This document shows, piece by piece, positions 59,917 through 64,000 of a stretch of 64,000 nt of DNA. The DNA comes from an uncultured Flavobacteriaceae bacterium. GTDB lineage: Bacteria; Bacteroidota; Bacteroidia; Flavobacteriales; Flavobacteriaceae. The stretch is from assembly GCA_913048115.1 (NCBI GenBank), contig CAJWVI010000005.1:17625-81624 (forward strand), given 5' to 3'. Made by a program: the position numbers and the translations under genes. Position 1 is the stretch's first letter. Every line of letters begins with the position of its first letter. The notes beneath the pieces are model-generated. The model was not told the DNA's origin. It searched no databases and worked only from the letters and a program-made list of their open reading frames with translations.

Positions 59917-61449
59917 TTAATGCTTAAAATGACGTGTTCCTGTAAATACCATAGAAACATTATTCTGGTTACAATAATCAATACTTAATTGATCTTTTAT
60001 AGAGCCTCCTGGTTGAATTACCGAGGTAATACCTGCCTTTTTTGCAATTTCTACACAATCTGGAAAAGGAAAGAAAGCATCGCTGGCCATTACAGCTCCT
60101 TGAAGGTCAAAATTAAAGTTTTTAGCTTTTATGATAGCTTGGTTTAGGGCATCAACACGAGAGGTTTGTCCAGTACCACTGGCACATAGCTGGCCATTTT
60201 TAGCCAAAACGATAGTATTCGATTTTGTATGCTTACAAATTTTGGAAGCAAATAGTAAATCTTTTATTTCTTGAGATGTAGGTGCGTTTTTGGTTGCGTT
60301 TGTTAATCCTTGAGCGGTATCTGTAATCGTATTTCTTTCTTGAACCAAGGCGCCATTTAAACAAGTTCTTACAGTGTTTTTTGAGAGTGCGATCTCTTTT
60401 TGAGTCAATAAAATTCTATTTTTCTTACCCTTTAGAATTTCAAGAGCGTCCTTAGCAAAACAAGGAGCAATAACTACCTCGCAAAATAAGCTGTGAATCT
60501 CATTTGCAGTGGCCGCATCAATTTCTGTGTTACAAATTAAAACACCCCCAAATGCAGAAACAGGATCTCCAGCCAAGGCATCTATATATGCTTGATGAAC
60601 AGTATCTCTTTGTGAGAATCCACAAGCATTATTGTGTTTTAAAATTGCAAAGGTTGGTTGCTCTCCTGTAAATTCGTTCATTAAGTTTACAGCCGCATCT
60701 ACATCAAGTAGGTTATTGTAACTTAATTCTTTTCCATGGAGTTTATCAAACATAGCATCAAAATCTCCAAAGAAGAACCCTTTTTGATGTGGGTTTTCTC
60801 CGTACCGCAACTCGCTTCCTCTTGTTTCAGAAACCTTAAGTGCAACAATCTGGTCATTTGCATTAAAATAATTAAAAATAGCAGTATCGTAGTTGGAGGA
60901 AACATTAAATGCTTTGGCAGCAAAGTGTCTGCGTGCAGCAATATCTACAGCGCCATTATTTTCAGAAATCACCTCTAAAAACGCACTGTAATCTTCCATA
61001 GAAGATACGCAGATGGTGTCTTTAAAGTTTTTGGCTGCAGCACGAATTAAAGAAATACCACCAATATCAATTTTTTCTATAATATCTTTTTCTGGAGCGC
61101 CACTTGACACTGTTTTTTCAAAAGGATATAAATCTACAATTACAACGTCTAGTTGAGGTATGTTGTATTGTTCCATTTGCTGTTTATCCCCCTCGTGATC
61201 TTGTCTGTTTAGGATGCCTCCAAACACCTTAGGGTGTAATGTTTTTACGCGGCCACCTAAAATAGATGGGTAGTCTGTAACATCCTCTACAGGGACAACG
61301 TCTATACCTAAGTCATTTATAAACTTTTGGGTCCCTCCTGTAGAGTATATAGTGACGCCAAGGTCATTGAGTTTTTGAACAATAGGAGCCAATCCATCTT
61401 TGTGAAATACAGATATTAAAGCCGAAGATATTTTTTTGATATCACTCAT
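59917..61449 (-). CDS. purH: bifunctional AICAR formyltransferase / IMP cyclohydrolase
   Basis: 510 aa, normal PurH length. The N-terminal MGS-like cyclohydrolase domain has GVTIYSTGGTQKFINDLG and DYPSILGGRVKTLHPKVFGGIL; the C-terminal AICARFT domain has LRYGENPHQKG, ILKHNNACGFSQRD, DPVSAFGGVL and AVMASDAFFPFPDCVEIAKKAG. Last two steps of IMP synthesis. Upstream gene of the mre cluster. Confidence 0.97.
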   Translation of the reverse strand: MSDIKKISSALISVFHKDGLAPIVQKLNDLGVTIYSTGGTQKFINDLGIDVVPVEDVTDYPSILGGRVKTLHPKVFGGILNRQDHEGDKQQMEQYNIPQLDVVIVDLYPFEKTVSSGAPEKDIIEKIDIGGISLIRAAAKNFKDTICVSSMEDYSAFLEVISENNGAVDIAARRHFAAKAFNVSSNYDTAIFNYFNANDQIVALKVSETRGSELRYGENPHQKGFFFGDFDAMFDKLHGKELSYNNLLDVDAAVNLMNEFTGEQPTFAILKHNNACGFSQRDTVHQAYIDALAGDPVSAFGGVLICNTEIDAATANEIHSLFCEVVIAPCFAKDALEILKGKKNRILLTQKEIALSKNTVRTCLNGALVQERNTITDTAQGLTNATKNAPTSQEIKDLLFASKICKHTKSNTIVLAKNGQLCASGTGQTSRVDALNQAIIKAKNFNFDLQGAVMASDAFFPFPDCVEIAKKAGITSVIQPGGSIKDQLSIDYCNQNNVSMVFTGTRHFKH

Positions 61450-61758
61450 GAGTGTAGTCGTTTTTGTGTAGTGTGTGTGGATGAATTTGAAAGGAGTAAA
61501 AATACATAATAACCGCTATTATTTGTAACATATTTACACAGGGTGCGACTTACTTTTTGTCTGGATCTAACTATTTTATTGTTAAAAGAAGCCAACATGC
61601 CTTTGTTTAGTATGTTCGGGTTATTTTTGATTTGTTAATAGGCATTTCATAACTTTATAAAATTAAATATTTAAAGGTTTTTACAGGGATTTGTTTTGCT
61701 GAAATAGCATGATTTTCATGTTTATACAGCAGTTTAATGCCAAACCAAAAAAGCAATT
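61450..61758. other. 309-base divergent intergenic region purH / FtsX-like permease
   Basis: AT-rich, no credible ORF. Near purH a TATTTTTA on the minus strand (61504-61497) is a possible -7 box 47 bases before the purH ATG. Towards the permease lies the dyad at 61697-61731. Nothing else recognised. Confidence 0.6.
61697..61731. promoter_or_regulatory. 35-base interrupted palindrome, candidate operator
   Basis: Outer arms TGCTG/CAGCA and inner arms CATGA/TCATG are centred on 61714; 12 of 17 half-site positions are symmetric. It ends 27 bases before the permease ATG at 61759, a position suited to a dimeric or tetrameric repressor. No regulator gene is adjacent. Confidence 0.45.
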
Positions 61759-63015
61759 ATGTTAATTTATCTTAGGGTACTCAAAGAAAGCTTCAATTTT
61801 GCTATAAGTGCACTGGTCAATAATAAATTGAGGACGTTTCTTTCTTTATTAGGTGTTACTATTGGTATTTTTTCAATTATTGCTGTTTTGGCAGCAGTAG
61901 ACTCTCTTAAAAATGAAATAGAAGGGAGTATTAGTTCTTTGGATAACAGTACAATTTTTTTAGGTAGATTTTCTTTTGGTCCTACAGATGTGCCTCGATG
62001 GAAACGTGAACAGTTTCCAAATGCAAGTTTTGAAGAATACAAATATTTAAAAGATGCAGTTCCAAATATAAAAGCGGCTTCTTACACCTTGAATGTTGGA
62101 AGAGAAACAGTAAAATATGAAGACAAGACAGTAAGCAATGTTGATGTTGCCGCTTGTACCGAAGGGTATTATGATATTGAGTCATTACAACTTGCGCACG
62201 GGAGGTTTTTTAATGAATCTGAGTCTAATAGTGGTACTCCTGTGGTTGTATTGGGTGATGAAATTGCAGCTTCATTGTTTGATAATGCCAGCTATGCCCT
62301 AGGAAAAAAAATACGCTTATATGGCAGAAAGTTTGTGGTCATAGGTGTATTAGAGAAAGAGGGTAGTTCTCTTTTTGGAGGGTCTAAGGACACTTCCATA
62401 TTTATACCCTCTAACGTAGTAAGAAGAATCTATGGTGATAATAATAAATCTTTGATTCCTTTTATTGTTATTAAGCCAGGAAAAGGGATCGATAATGATG
62501 AGTTTGTCTCCCAATTAAGACAACGATTGCGTGTTAAACGAGGTATAAAAACAGGTGAGGTAGACACTTTTTTTGTAAACCAATTACAAGGTTTTTCAGA
62601 CGTTATTGATGAAATTACAGGAACCCTAAACCTTGTGGGCCTTTTTATTAGTTTCTTTTCTTTGTTGGTAGGTGGTTTTGGAATTGCCAACATAATGTTT
62701 GTAAGTGTAAAAGAGCGTACAAATTTAATAGGAATTCAAAAATCATTAGGTGCAAAAAATAAGTTTATATTATTTCAATTCTTATTTGAGGCTGTTATTC
62801 TTGCTCTTATAGGAGGAATTATAGGACTTGTATTTGTTTATATTGTGTCTATAATAGCGTCCAATGTAGCGGGAGATTTTGAGTTTGTGCTCTCTACAGC
62901 CAATATCGCTATTGGAACAAGTGTTTCTGCAGCTATTGGTTTGATTTCTGGAATACTTCCTGCAATAGCGGCTTCAAGATTAGATCCGGTAGAGGCAATA
63001 CGCACTGGAATGTAG
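61759..63015 (+). CDS. FtsX/MacB-like ABC permease without a linked ATPase
   Basis: 418 aa. One N-terminal helix (NNKLRTFLSLLGVTIGIFSIIAVLA), periplasmic MacB_PCD domain, three C-terminal helices with VKERTNLIGIQKSLGAKNKF. Same architecture as the two permeases at 1757 and 3044 but diverged. No ATPase gene lies in the rest of the window; it must use one encoded elsewhere. Preceded by a palindrome that may regulate it; DUF3347 lipoprotein gene follows after 57 bases with its own promoter box. Confidence 0.88.
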   Translation: MLIYLRVLKESFNFAISALVNNKLRTFLSLLGVTIGIFSIIAVLAAVDSLKNEIEGSISSLDNSTIFLGRFSFGPTDVPRWKREQFPNASFEEYKYLKDAVPNIKAASYTLNVGRETVKYEDKTVSNVDVAACTEGYYDIESLQLAHGRFFNESESNSGTPVVVLGDEIAASLFDNASYALGKKIRLYGRKFVVIGVLEKEGSSLFGGSKDTSIFIPSNVVRRIYGDNNKSLIPFIVIKPGKGIDNDEFVSQLRQRLRVKRGIKTGEVDTFFVNQLQGFSDVIDEITGTLNLVGLFISFFSLLVGGFGIANIMFVSVKERTNLIGIQKSLGAKNKFILFQFLFEAVILALIGGIIGLVFVYIVSIIASNVAGDFEFVLSTANIAIGTSVSAAIGLISGILPAIAASRLDPVEAIRTGM

Positions 63016-63046
63016 CTCTTTTAGTATATTAAATGAATGGTTTTTG

Positions 63047-63054
63047 TACCTTTG
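63047..63054 (+). promoter_or_regulatory. putative -7 box of the DUF3347 gene
   Basis: TACCTTTG, a perfect TAnnTTTG, 18 bases before ATG 63073. It lies inside the open frame from 63037, so it also argues for the later start. Confidence 0.5.
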
Positions 63055-63072
63055 TATTCTAATTTAACACAC

Positions 63073-63615
63073 ATGAAACACGTACCATATTCTTTACTTT
63101 TAGGGATGTCAATTTTTCTTTTCTCTTGTAAAAATGAAACTAAATCTGAACAGCCGGAAATAAAAATTGCTCCAGTTGTAAGTCAACTAATTGATCTAGG
63201 TGAGATTGAAGAAGTGAGTTTTAAAACAAAAGGAGCTCTTAAGGTTTTTCATTACTACATAAAATTAAAAAACTCTTTAGTAAATACTGATGCTGTTCTT
63301 GCTGCTAAGGCCTCTTTAATGCTTAAGGATGTTATCACTTCAATAGATAGCCAAGAATCTACAATTACTGTTTTAGAGCAGATTTCAATTTCAAGTGACA
63401 TCCAGGAGCAGCGTGAAAAATTTGTAATAGTTACTGCTATTGTGGAGAAACTACTAGAAAATAGTGTAGCCAAAGGTTCTTTTTTTAAGCAGTATTGCCC
63501 TATGGCTTTTAACAATACAGGCGCCTACTGGTTAAGTAATTCTAAAGAAATTAGAAACCCATATTTTGGTAGTAAAATGCTCAAGTGTGGTAGAGTCGAT
63601 AAAGAAATTAACTAG
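63073..63615 (+). CDS. DUF3347 lipoprotein
   Basis: 180 aa from ATG 63073, which begins a lipoprotein signal (SLLLGMSIFLFSC). The earlier in-frame start at 63037 would precede the signal and overlap a promoter box. The DUF3347 domain shows FHYYIKLKNSLVNTDAVLAAKAS and the C-terminal QYCPMAFNNTGAYWLSNSKE...NPYFGSKMLKCG, with Cys, Met and Cys that resemble the soft-metal ligands of CusB-associated proteins. Such proteins often accompany copper/silver efflux genes in Bacteroidota. Confidence 0.88.
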   Translation: MKHVPYSLLLGMSIFLFSCKNETKSEQPEIKIAPVVSQLIDLGEIEEVSFKTKGALKVFHYYIKLKNSLVNTDAVLAAKASLMLKDVITSIDSQESTITVLEQISISSDIQEQREKFVIVTAIVEKLLENSVAKGSFFKQYCPMAFNNTGAYWLSNSKEIRNPYFGSKMLKCGRVDKEIN

Positions 63616-63644
63616 ATTTTAGTACAACTGTTTCAATATTAATG

Positions 63645-63652
63645 TAATTTTG
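63645..63652 (+). promoter_or_regulatory. putative -7 box of the terminal HYC_CC_PP-like gene
   Basis: TAATTTTG, only five bases before the GTG start at 63658; a transcript from it would have almost no leader. Confidence 0.4.
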
Positions 63653-63657
63653 TAATT

Positions 63658-64000
63658 GTGAAACAAATTATTTCAATACTATTAACACTTTTGTTGCTTG
63701 TTAGTAACACCGGCATAGCGTACGCCCAACATTTTTGTGGTGAGTATGAAATGATGGCTAAAGTTACCTTGGGTCATGAAAAGTTGTCTTGCGATATGGT
63801 TATGCAAGTGGATGTTTGTGATCAGGACAATGAAGACGACATACACTCTTGTTGTAATAACCAATACACGCAGGTAGACTTTGATGATACCTTTATCCAA
63901 AGTATCTTTGAGTTTCAAATAACACCTACTTTTGATGTCATTAATACGGCTATTAGTGCTAGTGTTTCTCGAGTTTTAAAACTTCAAAAAGAGGTCGTAA
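63658..64000 (+). CDS. HYC_CC_PP-like exported small protein (partial, runs off the window)
   Basis: 114 codons seen, open to the window end. Start is GTG 63658, followed by a clean signal peptide (KQIISILLTLLLLVSNTGIA, cut near YAQ). The mature part begins HFCGEYE and has a Cys (KLSCDMV), another (DVCDQDNEDD) and HSCCNN, matching the HYC_CC_PP family pattern of a His-aromatic-Cys start and a later Cys pair; the PP end would lie beyond the window. Members tend to stand ahead of TonB receptor or metal-efflux genes in Flavobacteriia. The Cys and His content suggests metal binding. Confidence 0.7.
   Translation, partial: MKQIISILLTLLLLVSNTGIAYAQHFCGEYEMMAKVTLGHEKLSCDMVMQVDVCDQDNEDDIHSCCNNQYTQVDFDDTFIQSIFEFQITPTFDVINTAISASVSRVLKLQKEVV

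Noticed and set aside
1..64000. CRISPR arrays, insertion sequences, prophage or integrase genes, long direct repeats
   Set aside because: None seen on reading through; all larger ORFs fit chromosomal household, envelope or arsenic-related genes.

Overview
The window is an AT-rich, densely coding stretch of a chromosome from what looks like a marine member of the Flavobacteriaceae (Bacteroidota). The indicators are a proteorhodopsin of the Met-tuned (green) type divergent from blh, a flavobacterial mevalonate pathway (degradative-type HMG-CoA reductase, GYDIA-family GHMP kinase, diphosphomevalonate decarboxylase), an arsenosugar biosynthesis operon, the purH-mreBCD-PBP2-rodA order, promoters with the Bacteroidota -7 box TAnnTTTG, few Shine-Dalgarno sequences and several TTG/GTG starts. 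No genus can be assigned from the sequence alone. I see no insertion sequence, prophage, integrase or CRISPR array; this reads as core chromosome with a few specialised clusters.

Layout. 1-885: end of a cytochrome-oxidase assembly cluster (SCO tail, DUF420, small Cys protein). 1042-9020: a MacAB/TolC-like export operon (one ATPase, two different permeases, two different adaptors, one TolC) ending in tsaB. 9148-14732: HI0933-type flavoprotein, mvaD, mevalonate kinase, UbiA-type prenyltransferase and a nitrilase. 14872-15759: a pseudouridine-synthase-like protein without the catalytic Asp. 15767-19652: a GT87-like membrane mannosyltransferase with a disturbed 5' end, a TolB-like lipoprotein and a divergent M28 peptidase. 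19665-28567: an eleven-gene minus-strand run holding the arsenosugar genes (peroxidase-like protein, ArsS, rhodanese, two dedicated glycosyltransferases, PNP, ArsM, DUF547) followed by a small Cys-Cys membrane protein and two more GT2 enzymes. 28864-28936: tRNA-Phe. 29176-37033: coaX, outer-membrane protein, TPR protein, LptC, small membrane protein, CNNM/CorC protein, PpiD-like foldase. 37061-41127: blh, proteorhodopsin, GYDIA kinase, HMG-CoA reductase. 41320-46309: DPP-IV-like peptidase, POT transporter, two tandem thioredoxins. 46313-54179: ComEC, LpxB, SurE, tail-specific protease, lone OppC-like permease. 54230-61449: rodA, PBP2, mreD, mreC, mreB, purH. 61759-64000: FtsX-like permease, DUF3347 lipoprotein and a cut-off HYC_CC_PP-like protein, possibly the start of a metal-related cluster.

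Themes. Isoprenoid supply (mevalonate genes), isoprenoid use (UbiA enzyme, retinal from Blh) and the retinal-dependent proton pump all lie in one window. The most interesting accessory system is the arsenosugar run, whose last three genes are candidates for turning soluble arsenosugars into membrane lipids. Two intrinsic terminators sit inside the 3' coding ends of convergent genes (blh and comEC), and a 35-nt dyad precedes the FtsX-like permease at 61759. Function calls rest on motifs read by eye; no database search was run.
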